A stretch of DNA of 64,000 nt from Cacajao melanocephalus (taxonomy: Eukaryota; Chordata; Mammalia; Primates; Pitheciidae): the NCBI GenBank assembly GCA_963573385.1, contig CAUYLG010044386.1:124001-188000 (forward strand), read 5' to 3'. The notes beneath the pieces were generated by a model. It saw nothing but the letters and a program-made list of their open reading frames with translations. It ran no database searches and was not told where the DNA came from. Positions 49,061 to 59,587 of the stretch are shown here, piece after piece (position 1 is the stretch's first letter; each line of letters starts with the position of its first letter). Both the position numbers and the translations under genes were made by a program.

Positions 49061-49589
49061 CACATGCAGGTTATTTGTTTTAGAAATACTTTTAATCAAA
49101 GAGCAAACCTTAGGTTACAATAGGCAATTTTTCACTCCTAAAACTGTAGCACACCTTTTAAAAATCATCCTTTCCCCAACAATATTTATCTTTATAAAAT
49201 AGATATTTATTCTTTTAATTGATCTGCAGTCATGACTGATGTTAGAGAAAGGATAATGGTCTTATAATTACTGAAATAATGACCATTTAGAAAAACCGTT
49301 TATGAAGAAATGACTTCTGATTGAAATGTTTTTAATAAAGTATCTCATCCTTTGGCCTATTTCGACTTAATTCTACTTGTTTCCTTAAAATGTGTGATTA
49401 GTCCTGTAAAGAAAGCAAATACTTTTCTGTGTTTACTTCTTTGTATCTCTAAGCATGTTTTAAAATATTATAACAAGGAATATGAACTATAATTGTTTGT
49501 AGAAAGTTACATGGAGTTTTATTCCATTATAAAAATTGGAATCAGGCATCTTCCTTCCTCTTTTTCTTTTTTTAACTTAAAAGGTAGAC
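49061..49589. other. Unique AT-rich DNA
   Basis: Nothing recognised. Confidence 0.4.
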
Positions 49590-49830
49590 CTTAGGGGGTG
49601 GGAAGGTGGAGATACATTGATCCAAGTGGCATAAATCTGCTAACAGAAGTCATTAGAGAGGACAAACGCCTTTCTCACTCAGTTTCTTAGATAAGAACTA
49701 TCTGGTAGTTTAAAATTCCCAGGCGTCATTCTGGGTAGTTTTGCAAGCCCTGCTAAATGGCAGCAGAGAGTTCACGCCCTGTTTCATCAATATCCAATGA
49801 CATTCTACAAAGGTTATGCTAATTATAAAG
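49590..49830. other. Candidate conserved noncoding element
   Basis: Repeat-free complex sequence with retained CpGs ('acaaacgcctttctcactca', 'cccaggcgtcattctgggta', 'agttcacgccctgtttcatc'), a CCAAT word at 49794 and an octamer-like ATGCTAAT at 49815. Inference only. Confidence 0.28.
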
Positions 49831-50624
49831 ATTTAACAGACAATGTTTCAGATGATTACATCTCAAAATTTTAGCTCTTATCTTTAAATATTGGTTTTCT
49901 GGCATTCTTTGTTAGTCAAAAATGATAGGTAAAAGGACCCAAGAATATTTTCCTGTGATTAGCCTTTTGAATTCATTCACAGATTAAAATCAAATTTTTC
50001 ATGTGCAGAATAAATAACAAGAGATATTAGTATCAGATACCTCTAAGAAGAGGATCATTGATCAAATTTGTAGATAAAGTTCACAATTCTGAATGTCAAT
50101 ATTACAGTTATGAAGTTGAGGTAGCTGTGCTAAAGAAACATGTCAAACACTTCTTTATGTTTCCACTGCCTACAGCATTTTCTTCTCACAATAAATATTA
50201 AGAAAAACACACTTCAATTAGCTAAACATCAGCCAAGAACCTGACAAACATAAAAACAAATATGTTTAGGAACGAGTACAATAAAAATATCTCAAATGAA
50301 ACCAAAACAACTGTACTATATATGGGATTCATGCTAAATGAGTAGGTTATAGCTGTTCTTGCCACAAAAACAAACACAAAAATGGGCCATTGTGAGTTGA
50401 GGAAGGTTAATTTGTGATACTATAGTAACTTTTTTGCTCACTATATGTATATTATAGCATCATGTTGTATACCTTAACTCCAAACCACAAATTTTATGTT
50501 TAAAAAAAGAAACGAAAATAAAACTTAGGTCCAAATTTTAATTGCTCTAGTTTGTTTTCAGATTTTTAAAATGTTACATGCTTGTTATGTCAATTCAAAT
50601 ACTAGAACGGTATTAAGAAAAATT
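49831..50624. other. Unique AT-rich DNA
   Basis: Nothing recognised. Confidence 0.4.
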
Positions 50625-50704
50625 ACTCTTCCTCTTTCTTTCTCTTTCATTCTTTTTTTTTCTTTCTTTCACTTTCTTTTCTCTTTCTTTCAAAAAAAAA
50701 AAAA
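50625..50704 (+). repeat. Pyrimidine (CTTT)n tract next to a poly(A) run
   Basis: About 67 bp of almost pure C/T in CTTT-like units, switching at 50692 to a run of 13 A. The abrupt T/C to A switch resembles two oppositely oriented retroelement tails or a polypyrimidine tract at an old insertion edge, but no element body is visible on either side. Confidence 0.85.
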
Positions 50705-51062
50705 GAAAAATTAAGCCTTCTTTTCCTTTCCTTCAATCTGACCAACCAGAAGCAACATTTTAAAATGTTATTAAAATTTTGTATAGCTTTCTCATTTCAT
50801 TCCATGTTAAATATAATTATTATAAGTATATAAATATATACTCATAGGCTTCTTTTGAATTCTAATTTAAAAGTGAATATAAAAACAGATTTCTTCAATT
50901 TTAATATATGAAATACAGTTCTTAATCATAGTATTCTACACTATTTCTTAAATTGTAGATTCGTAAACTTCTTTTCTTGTCAAGACATATAGCTTTAACT
51001 TATTTTTAAAAACCCAATTATAAACTGCCAACCTGAGCAAATGCTGTGTCATCTCAATATAA

Positions 51063-51080
51063 TTTTTTTTTTTTTTTTTT
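51063..51080 (+). repeat. Poly(T) run
   Basis: Eighteen T; no adjacent element recognised. Confidence 0.95.
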
Positions 51081-51224
51081 ACTGAGAACTTGTGTGTACC
51101 TGTTAAGTCTCAGCATCAGGTTTCTGGGGTATTCAACAAGAAGTACAACATAGAGTTTCGGACAATATACTTTAATTAGCAAAAGAAAAATGGCAAGTGA
51201 CACAGAAATAACAGCATCATCAAT

Positions 51225-51482
51225 GGTGTGGTCTGGTGATGAAAAACATGGATTCAGGAGTCAGCAGAGCTGGTTAGGAACTAGAACTTTACCACTGACC
51301 CACAGGGTGGCCTATGGAAAATTTTTTATACACTCTATTCCTCAGTTTTCTTATTTGTAAAGCAGGAATAATTAAGCTATCTTATTGTAAGAATAAATGA
51401 GATAGAGAAAACAAAGTATTCAATGAAGTATCTGATACTTGATAAGTGCTTAATACATTTTAGCTATATTATTATAGTCATT
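51225..51482 (+). mobile_element. MIR, nearly full length
   Basis: Sense MIR order over about 255 bp: 'atggattcaggagtcagcag', 'agaactttaccactgaccca', 'ttcctcagttttcttatttg', 'taaagcaggaataattaagc', 'taagaataaatgagatagag' and 'gataagtgcttaatacattt'. Confidence 0.9.
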
Positions 51483-51710
51483 ATTCATACAATCCATAAG
51501 AAAGAGCTAAATTGTGATATGAAGACAAGAGTTGCAAACAGGTATGAACTGTGGTGTATAAGCAGAAGACACCCAGGAAAAAATAAGATGGACCACAAGG
51601 TGGAATTTGAAAAATTGATTGAATGAATAGAGGGAAAGGAAACAATGCCTTTCAAAGGAGAGAGTAGAAGGCAAGGGGAAACATGAAGCTACCAAGACAG
51701 GCAAATATGG
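51483..51710. other. Unique DNA
   Basis: Nothing recognised; overlapping 65-67 codon frames on both strands are without features. Confidence 0.4.
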
Positions 51711-51715
51711 GCACG

Positions 51716-52065
51716 TGTATTAGTCCATTTTCACACTGCTGATAAACATATACCTGAGACTGGGCAATTTACAAAAGAAAAAGCTTTAATGGACTTACAG
51801 TTCCACATGGCTGGGGAGGCCTCACAATATAATAAAAGGTAAGAAAGAGCAAGTCACCTCTTACATGGATGGCATCAGGCAAAAAGATCTTGTGCAAGGA
51901 CACTCCCATTTTTAAAGCCATCAGATCTTGTGAGACTTATTCATTATCATGAGAACAGCATAAGAAAGACTTGCCCCCTGATTCAATTACCTCCCACTAG
52001 ATCCCTCTCACAACATGTGGGAGTTCAAGATGAGATTTGGGTGAGGACACAGCCAAACCATACCA
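51716..52065 (-). mobile_element. Solo LTR of a MaLR retrotransposon (THE1-like)
   Basis: The 350-bp element starts 'tgtattagtccattttcaca' and ends 'agccaaaccatacca', the reverse complement of a THE1-type LTR. Inside are 'ttacagttccacatggctgg', 'catcagatcttgtgagactt' and 'tgattcaattacctcccact'. The flanking 5-bp sequences gcacg (51711-51715) and gcatg (52066-52070) form a target-site duplication differing by one CpG-to-TpG change. There is no internal region, so it is a product of LTR-LTR recombination. Its own 3'-processing signal lies on the minus strand. Confidence 0.95.
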
Positions 52066-52070
52066 GCATG

Positions 52071-52397
52071 ACATGAGGATGTGGGGAAATGTTGATAAGG
52101 TAGAAAAATCTGTTAAAGCATCAGATGATGCCAAAGTGTGGAAAACTACATTTTATCCCCAAAAAATGCATTATATTTCATTTTGGATAAAAGATCATTA
52201 CCCTTGAATGCTCTCTAAGAAGTTTGTACTGGATCCAGTTGAGCAGGTGTGAGTAATGTTTCAGAGGAGGAGTAACTTCTCACTTCTCAGAAGTGTTATG
52301 GTCACTGTAGGTGGTGGGAATGTACAAATCAGATTTTAAGTAAGATCTTCCATGAGGTTGAAGGTTTATGATCATAGGAATGTATTTCTTTTTTTAG
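52071..52397. other. Unique DNA
   Basis: Nothing recognised. Confidence 0.4.
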
Positions 52398-52448
52398 CCT
52401 CCCTCCCTCCCTCCCTCCCTCCCTCCCTCCTTCCTTTCTTTCTTTTTA
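52398..52448 (+). repeat. (CCCT)n/(CTTT)n pyrimidine tract
   Basis: Eight or so CCCT units followed by CCTT and CTTT units, about 50 bp of pure pyrimidine. It abuts an L1 3'-end stub and may have grown from that element's poly(A) tail read on the opposite strand. Confidence 0.95.
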
Positions 52449-52470
52449 TTGTACTTTAAGTTCTGGGGTA
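52443..52470 (-). mobile_element. Very short L1 3'-end stub
   Basis: The 19-bp word tactttaagttctggggta is identical to the start of the large minus-strand L1 3' end at 53399 and sits next to a T-rich pyrimidine tail. Only about 28 bp of element is present. Confidence 0.55.
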
Positions 52471-52484
52471 GAAGACTTAGAATG

Positions 52485-52632
52485 CCACTAGACCCATTTG
52501 CCTAAAGGGAAACAGAGACATAGAGAAAGACACATCCAAAGATATCTGCTTGCAGTGGCTGATCCATGACCGCAATCCAGGTTGTCTGACTCCCACTCTA
52601 TTGCTTTCTGCTCCATTCCACCTGCCTTATCA
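52485..52632 (-). mobile_element. MIR fragment
   Basis: Antisense MIR order: 'gcctaaagggaaacagagac', 'agaaagacacatccaaagat', 'catgaccgcaatccaggttg' and 'tctgactcccactctattgc'. Confidence 0.7.
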
Positions 52633-52749
52633 AGGGACAAATGTGACGACAGCAACATATTAGCAAAATTGAAGAGTCATGTGTGAGCTGAATTAAAGAA
52701 AGCAAGCCTGGGATAGGGGGTGAAGAGGGAGGATATGGCAAGAGTAAAT

Positions 52750-53388
52750 CCTTCCTTGTCAATAACAACAATGAATGTAAATGGACTAAACTGATTAAAA
52801 GACATAGAGTGCCTGAATGGAGGGAAAAAACAACGCCCAATTATCTGTTCGCTACCAAAAACACACATTACCTGTAAAGATACACATAGAGTGAAAATAA
52901 AGGGATGGATAAAGACATTCCATGCCAATGGAAACCAAAAAAAAGCAAGAGCAACTACATTTATACCAGACAAAGAGATTTCAAGATAAAAACTGAAAGC
53001 AGAAGCAATGAAGGTAATGATATAATGATAAAGGGATCAATTTATCCAAAAGATACAATTGTAAATATATATATGCCCAACACTGAAGCACCTAAATATA
53101 TAAGGCAAGTATTATTAGAGCTAAAGATGAAGATAAACTACAACATAATAATATCTGGAGACTTTAACACTGAACTTTTGGGATTGGACAGACCTTCCAG
53201 ACAGAAACTCAACAAAGAAACATCAGATTTAATTGGCACCACAACCAAGTGAATCTAATAGACATTTACAGAACATTTCATCCAAAATCTGCAGACTATG
53301 CATTCTTCTGCTAAACACATGGATCATTCTGAAGGACTGACTGTATGTTAGGTCACAAAACAAGTGTTAAAACATTCAGAATAATTAT
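52750..53388 (+). mobile_element. L1 ORF2 endonuclease-region fragment
   Basis: Sense L1 ORF2 from its start: 'caatgaatgtaaatggacta' and 'aaaagacatagagtgcctga', then a 115-codon frame at 52905-53252 that reads as the apurinic-type endonuclease domain. Recognisable residues include the NIYMPNTEAPKYIRQ and GDFNTELLG blocks; the final His block (SDH) is not reached. The fragment ends at the edge of the oppositely oriented L1 and no continuation is found beyond that element. Confidence 0.9.
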
Positions 53389-53548
53389 TTTAAAGTTATA
53401 CTTTAAGTTCTGGGGTACATGTGCAGAATGTGCAGGCTACATAGGTGCATACATGTGCCATGATGGTTTGCTGCATCCATCACCCCATCATCTACATTAG
53501 GTATTTCTCCTAATGCTAACCCTCCCCTAGTTCCCCACCCCCTGACAT
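53389..53548 (-). mobile_element. L1 3' UTR remnant
   Basis: Antisense L1 3' UTR: 'gtacatgtgcagaatgtgca', 'ggtgcatacatgtgccatga', 'gtttgctgcatccatcaccc' and 'ctcctaatgctaaccctccc'. The usual T-rich tail at the 3' border is reduced to 'aataattattttaaagttat'. Confidence 0.88.
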
Positions 53549-53549
53549 T

Positions 53550-56309
53550 TAGTTAAATTGTACTGCTACTTTGAGTTCTTTGAGAAATTGCTAAACTGCT
53601 TTGCACAATGGCTGAATTAACTTACATTTCCCCTAGCAGTGTATAAGCATTTATTTCCTGCAGCATAACCAGAATCTGTTATTTTTTGACTTTCTAATAA
53701 TAGCCATTCTGACTGGTTCTCTAATGGTCAATAATATTGAGCATTTCTTAATAGGCTTTTTTGCCACATGTATGTCTTCTTTTGTAAAATATCTATTCAT
53801 ATCCTTTTCCCACTTTTTAGTGGAGTTGTTTGATTTTTAGTTGTTGATTTGTGTAAGCTCCTTATACATTCTGGATATTAGGCTTTTGTTGCTGCAGTTT
53901 GTAAATATTTTCTCGCATTCTGTAGTTGCTCTGTTTACTATGTTAATAGTTTCATCTCCTCTGCAGAAGCTCTTTAGTTTAATTAGGTCCCATTTGGCAA
54001 TTTTTGTTTCTATTACTGTGGTTTTTGGCATCTTCATCATAAAATCTTTGCTGGGTCCTATGTCCTGAATGGTATTCCCTAGGTTATTGTCAAGGGTTTT
54101 CAGAGTTTTAGGTTTTACTTATGTCTTTAATCCATCTTGAGTTGATTTTTGTTTATGGTATAAGGAAAAGGTCCACTTTCAATCTTCTGCCTATGGCTAG
54201 CCAGTTATCCCAGCACCATTCGTTAAATAGGGAGTCCTTTCCCCATTGCTTGGTTTTGTTTACTTTCTCGAATATCAGATGATTGTAGATGTGTAACTTT
54301 CTTTCTGGATTCTCTATTCTGTTCCATTGATCTATGGTTTTGCACCAGTACCATGCTGTTTTGGTTACTGTAGCCATATAGTATAGTTTGAAGTCAGATA
54401 ATGTGATGCCTCTAACTTTGTTCCTTTTCCTTAGGATTGCTTTGACTATTCAGACTCTTTTTTGGTTCTATATGAATTTTAAAATAGTTTGCCTAATTCT
54501 GTGAAGAATGTCATTGGTAGTTTGATAGGAATAGCATTGACTCTGTAATTGTTTTGGGCAGTATGACCATTTTAACAATGTTAATTCTATCCATGAGCAT
54601 GGAATGTTTTTCCATTTGTGCATGTCATCTCTGATTTCTTTGAGCAGTGTTTTGTAATTCTAACTGTAGAGATCTTTCACCTCACTTGTTAGCTGTCTTT
54701 CTAAGTATTTTATGCTTTTCATGGCTATTTTGAATGCAATTTCACTCCTGATTTGGCTGTCAGCTTGACTGTTGTTGGTGTATAAGATGCTACTAATTTT
54801 GTATATTGATTTTATATCCTGAAACTTTGCCGATGTTGCGTATCAGATCTCAGAGGCTTTGGGCAAAGACTGAGGTTTTCTAGGTATAGACTTCTAAAAT
54901 CTATAAACAGGGTAATTTGATTTAATCTTTTCCTATTTGCATGCCCTTTATTTCTTTCTCTTACCTGATTGTTCTGGCCAGGACTTTTAGTATTATATTG
55001 AATAGAAGTGGTTGGAGGGAGCATACTGGCCTTGTTTTGGTTGTTCAAGGAAAATGCTTCCAGCTTTTGCCCATTCAATATAATATTGGTTGTGGGTTTT
55101 TCATAGATGTCTCATTACTTTGAACCATGTTCCTTCAGTGCCTATTTAGGGCTTTTAACATGAAAAGATGCTAAATTGTATTGAAAACCTTTTTTTGTAT
55201 ATATAGAGGTAATCATGTGGTTTTTGTTTTTAGTTATAATTATGTGATGTATCACATTTACTGATTTGCATATATTGAACCAACCTTGCATCACAGGGAT
55301 AAAGCCTACTTGATTGTGGTAGATTACTTCTTTGATGTGCTGCTGGATTCAGTTTGCTAGTATTTTGTTGAGGAATTTTGCATCTATGTTGATCAAGGAT
55401 ATTGACCTGAAGTTTTCTTCTTTTGTTGTATCTATGCCAGGTTTTGTTATTAGGATGATGCTTGCCTCATACAATGAGTTAAAAGAAAATCCTTCCTCTC
55501 AATTTTTTGGAATAGCTTTTGTATGAATGGTACCACTCTTCCTTATACATCTGATAGAATTCAGCTGTGAATTTGTCTGGTCCTGGGCTTTTTCTGATTG
55601 GTAGATTTTTTATTACTGATTCAATTTCAGAACTTGTTATTGGTCTGTTCAGTATACGATTTCTTCCTGGTTCAATCTTGGGGAGTTGTAGTTACCAGGA
55701 ATTTATCTATTTCTTTAGGTTTTCTAGTTTGTGTGCATAGAGGTTTCATAGTCTCTACAGGTTTTTTTATTTCTGTGTGTTGAGTGGTAACGTCCCCTTT
55801 GTCATTTCTGATTGCTGTTATTTGGATCTTCTCTCTTTATTAGTATAGCTGGTGAACTATCTTATTGTTTCAAAGAAACAGGTCCTAGATTTGTTGATCT
55901 TCTGTATGGTATTCTGTGTCACAATTTCCTTCAGGTCAGCTCTGATTTTGGTTATTTCTTGTCTTCTGTTAACTTTGGGATCAGTTTGCTCTTGGTTCAC
56001 TAGCTTCTCTAGTTCTGATGACAGGTTGTTAATCTGAGGTCCTTCTAACTTTTTAATGTTGGTGTTTAGTGCTATAAACTTCCCTCTTGGCACTGCTTTA
56101 GCTGTGTCCTGAGATTCTAGTATATTGTATCTTCTTTCTCATTAGTTTTAAAGAATTTCTTGATTTCTGCCTTAAGTTTATTATTTATCCAAATGTCATT
56201 TGGGAGTAATTTTTAATTTCTAGTAATCATACGGTTTTTAGCAATTTTCTTAGTATTGATTTCTATTTTTATTGCACTGTGGTCTGAGAATGTGTTTGGT
56301 ATGATTTCA

Positions 56310-56344
<35 letters not shown>

Positions 56345-56982
56345 GCTAAGGGTTGTTTTATACCTAATTGTGTGGTTGATTTTTAGAGTATATGCCATTG
56401 CAGATGAGAAGAATGAATATTCTGTTGTTTTGGGGTGGTCCTAATGGACTTAAATGTCTATTAGGTCCATTTGGTCAAGTGTTGTATTCAGGTCCTGAAT
56501 ATCTTTGTTTTCTGCCTTGATGATCTGTCTATGATTAGTGGGGTGTTAAAGTCTCTCACTATTATTGTGTGGTTATCTAAGTCTCTTTGTAGCTCTCTAA
56601 GAACTTGCTTTAGAAATCTGGGTGCTTCTGTGTTGGGTGCATATATATCTAGAATACTTAGATCTTCTTGTTGAATTAAGCCCTTTATCATTATATAACA
56701 CCCTTCTCTATCTTTTTTGATTTTTGTTAAAGTCTGTTTTGTCTAAAATTAGATTAGAAATCTCTAATTTTTTTCTGATTTCTGTTTGCTTGGCAGATTT
56801 TTCTTCATCCCTTTACTTTGAGCCTATGGTTGTCATTGCATGTGAGACGGGACTCTTGAAGACAACATACAATTGGGTCTTGCTTCTTAATCCAATTTGC
56901 TACTCTGTGCCTTTTGATTGGGGCATTTAACCCATTTAAACTCAAGGTTAATATTGATATATGGCAAATTTGATCCTGTCAT
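53550..56982 (-). pseudogene. L1 ORF2 pseudogene (endonuclease and reverse transcriptase)
   Basis: The start codon of ORF2 is still visible as the complement of 56980-56982. Endonuclease blocks remain at 56488-56691 (IYAPNTEAPRFLKQV) and 56213-56398 (NTFSDHSAIKIEI, which keeps the SDH motif). The reverse-transcriptase region at 54812-55078 reads LNQITLFIDFRSLYLENL, so the catalytic F-A-D-D box is replaced by F-I-D-F. Further C-terminal blocks are at 54153-54377 ([20 protein letters not shown]) and 53837-54040 ([11 protein letters not shown]). Stops and shifts separate all of these, and the end of ORF2 is deleted. Plus-strand frames here are shadows. Confidence 0.93.
56313..56339 (+). repeat. 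Poly(T) run inside the L1
   Basis: Twenty-seven T where L1 ORF2 normally has a short T run in antisense; a length expansion within the endonuclease-to-linker region. It produces the Lys run in the minus-strand frame at 56213-56398. Confidence 0.95.
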
Positions 56983-57049
56983 TTTGTTGTTATTTTTGTA
57001 TAGACTTGTTTGTGTGGTTTCTTTATAGTATCAATGTTCTACATACTTA

Positions 57050-57985
57050 AGTATGTTTTTATAGTGGCTGGTAACAGCCTTTCCTTTTCATATTTGGAAT
57101 TCCCTTCAGGACATCTTCTAAGACTGGTATGGTTGTCATAAATTCCCTTAGCTTTTTTTTTTTTTTTTTTATTCTGAAAAGGCTATTATTTTTCCTTCAC
57201 TTATGAAGCTTGGTTTGTCTGCATATAAAATTCTTGGTTATTAATTCATTTCTTTAAGAGTATTGAATAAAGTCCCCCAATTTCTTCTGGCTTGTAAGGT
57301 TTTTGCTGAAAGGTCCACCATTAGCCTGATGGGCTACCCTTTGTAGGTGACATACCCTTTCTCTATAGCTGCCTTTTATATTTTTCCTTTCATTTTAATC
57401 TTGGAGAATCTGATGACTATGTGTCTTTGGGATAGTCTTCTTGTGTAGTATTTCACAGGGCTTCTTTGCATTTCCTGAATTTGAATGTTGCCCTCACTAG
57501 CACAGTTGGGGAAATTTCCATGGATGATATCCTGAAATAAGTTTTCCAACTTTCTCACTTCCTTTCCCTCTCTTTCAGGGATCCCAGTGTGTCATAGATT
57601 TGGTCTCTTTGTATATCATCATATTTCTCAGAGGTTCTGTTTATTCTTCTTTATTGTTTTTCTTTATTTTGGTCTGACTTATTTCAGATAACCAGTCTTC
57701 AAGTTCTGGATTTCACAGCTTGGTTGATTTGGCTGTTAACATTTGCAATTGTATTTAGAAATTCTTGAATTAAGTTTATCAGCTTTATCAGATCAGTTTA
57801 TTTCCTTCTTAAAATGGTCATTTCATCTTTCATGTCCTGTATCATTTTATTTCTTTGAATCCTTAGATTGGATTTCAACTTTCTCCTGAATCTCGATGCT
57901 CTTCATTCCTACCCATAATCAGAATTCTGTTTCTGTCATTTCAGCCATTTCATCCTGGTTAGGAATCATTCCAGAAGAAGTCATT
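57050..57985 (-). pseudogene. L1 ORF1 pseudogene
   Basis: The frame at 57376-57558 (ENLFQDIIHGNFPNCASEGN, then IQIQEMQRSP) is the RNA-recognition part of L1 ORF1p. The segment 57600-57960 matches the antisense coiled-coil region. An 18-T run at 57153-57170 lies near the former C-terminus. Several stops and shifts are present. Confidence 0.85.
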
Positions 57986-58140
57986 CTGGGCTGAGTATAG
58001 AGGCTCACACCTATAATCATAGCACTTTGGGAGGCTGAGGCAGGAGGATGACTTGAGCTCGGTAGTCTGAAACCAGCCTGGGCAACATAGTGAGATCTCA
58101 TCTCTATTTAAATGAATAAATAAATAGAAGCTCCTCTGGG
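57976..58140 (+). mobile_element. Alu left monomer (FLAM-like) inserted in the L1
   Basis: A single Alu arm in sense orientation from about 57988 to 58125: 'aggctcacacctataatcat', 'cactttgggaggctgaggca', 'gtctgaaaccagcctgggca', then an AAATA-type tail. It is flanked by 'agaagtcattctggg' (57976-57990) and 'agaagctcctctggg' (58126-58140), which match at 11 of 15 positions and may be a worn target-site duplication. It sits at the ORF1/5' UTR boundary of the L1 and so is younger than it. Confidence 0.85.
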
Positions 58141-58850
58141 TTTTTGAGCTACCAGAGTTCTTGCACTGGTTCTCTCTCACTGTTGTAGGCTGATATTCCT
58201 TTAATCTTTGAGCTTGCTGTCTTTTAGATGTCTTTTTTCTTTCATCATCTTTGACGTCCTTGGGGGATTTGATTGTGGCATAAGGGTTCAGTAAACTAGC
58301 TTTGTTTCTGGAAGAATTTAGGGGGCCAAATCTTAGCTCAGCATTCCTGGGCTGCATGCTCTGACTCTGGGGAACTATTAATGGCCCCCAGCTTTTTTCT
58401 CTGGCTCCTTAACATTAGGATTCTGCTGTACTGGAGCAACCAAGGTGTTCCTAGATTGCAGTACATTAACAATTTGATAAGTAGTGCCAGCCAAAGCACT
58501 TTGTTGGGTGTAGCAGCAGGATCCACACTTGCTCACACATGCCAGCAGCAGCAGCATGACAGGGTACATGCTCATTGGCTAGGGTGGGACACTGGTGGGC
58601 CTGGGAGTGTTGGCCTCCATCTGGCATTTGTAGTAGCAGTGGTGGCGGCACAGGGTTGGGGTAGGGCGAGGGGCAGGGCTGCTGTCAGTGCTGACACCAG
58701 GGGTAGGGTGTAGGCAGAGACAAGGCTGATAGTCTTCATTCTCAGTCCATGCCAGTGGCCAATGGTGGTATGAGGTGGAGAGCGGGTGCAGAACCACTCA
58801 ACACTTGATGGACCAAGGCAGGTATAGACTGAGCTATATAACTAGTGGTA
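58141..58850 (-). mobile_element. L1 5' UTR remnant
   Basis: GC-richer antisense sequence ('cagcagcagcagcatgacag', 'ggtggcggcacagggttggg', 'ggggtagggtgtaggcagag') upstream of ORF1, as expected of an old primate L1 5' UTR. The ORF frames of 60-132 codons over it on both strands are not genes. Confidence 0.7.
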
Positions 58851-59479
58851 GCAGATTAATAACACTTTCATGCATAAAACTTTGAAAGCATTATTGTCCA
58901 CATCAATTGTTTAGTTAGCTATGTGTTTCTGGGACAATTGGTGTATCTTATGTAACACACATGTATGGAATCACTTTTTCTAAGCAGTGCATAGATTAAG
59001 CAAGTGAATCAACTTCTCTGCAGCTACCATACTCTGTTTAGTTAAATCTACCAACTTCCCTTTAGCAAGTATTCTGAAGTTAATTATTTTAGCATGTAAA
59101 TGAGGTTTCCTGTAAGGGATTATCAGTGTTAGGTTATAACGTAATCATCTAGAAAATGGCCAAAGCCTAAAGCACCAGTAATTTGATGTAACTTTATAGT
59201 GTTTAAGATTAGTCAAAATTAGTATCTAAATACTTCAGTGATAATCTTAAGGCATAATCCCATTTCTTTTTTATTTTTATTATAGTATACTTATATGTTA
59301 AGCACAAAATCAATTTTGAATTAATATACAATTGTGATGCATGTTTTCCCTACCATTTTATTTTTAATAATGTCAAACCTACAGAAAATTGGCAAAAATA
59401 GTAAATAAACAGCCATACAACCTCTTCACCTGGTTTTACTACTTGCCAACATTTTGTCATATTTACATGCTCATACTCT
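58851..59479. other. Unique AT-rich DNA
   Basis: Nothing recognised; no continuation of the plus-strand L1 fragment that ends at 53388 is found here. Confidence 0.4.
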
Positions 59480-59587
59480 GTGTTTGTATGTACACATATT
59501 ACATATATACACACACATACTCTCTGCAGCTACGCATGAATGTATATATGTGTCATTTTGTATGTAATATATATACATATATGTAGC
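59480..59587 (+). repeat. Interrupted TA/TG/CA low-complexity patches
   Basis: Two short alternating purine-pyrimidine patches (59480-59520 and 59541-59586) separated by about 20 bp of complex sequence. Confidence 0.85.

Larger units (their letters stand above)
53389..58850 (-). mobile_element. Near-full-length, degraded L1 (minus strand)
   Basis: About 5.4 kb in antisense, running from the 3' end at about 53390 ('actttaagttctggggtaca') through ORF2, the inter-ORF spacer, ORF1 and a 5' UTR ending near 58850. About 0.4-0.5 kb is missing between the 3' UTR (to about 53548) and the ORF2 C-terminal region. All frames are interrupted, so it is immobile. The 5' UTR type and the divergence suggest an L1PB or L1MA-age element rather than a young L1PA; I cannot fix the subfamily. 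The 5' boundary is approximate and no target-site duplication was found. Confidence 0.92.

Noticed and set aside
51960..52025. PRDM9-type recombination hotspot motif within the THE1-like LTR.
   Set aside because: The 'cctcccactagatccctctc' region does not match the degenerate 13-mer I know (CCNCCNTNNCCNC); a T is required at the seventh position and is absent.
52905..53252. 115-codon frame as a possible gene.
   Set aside because: It is a fragment of L1 ORF2 endonuclease without the rest of the protein; a transposon remnant, not a host gene.
52750..58850. Twin-priming inversion of a single L1 as the reason for opposite orientations.
   Set aside because: In twin priming the inverted part is the 5' portion of the same element. 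Here the plus-strand piece lies beyond the 3' end, and the minus-strand L1 has its own copy of the same endonuclease region.
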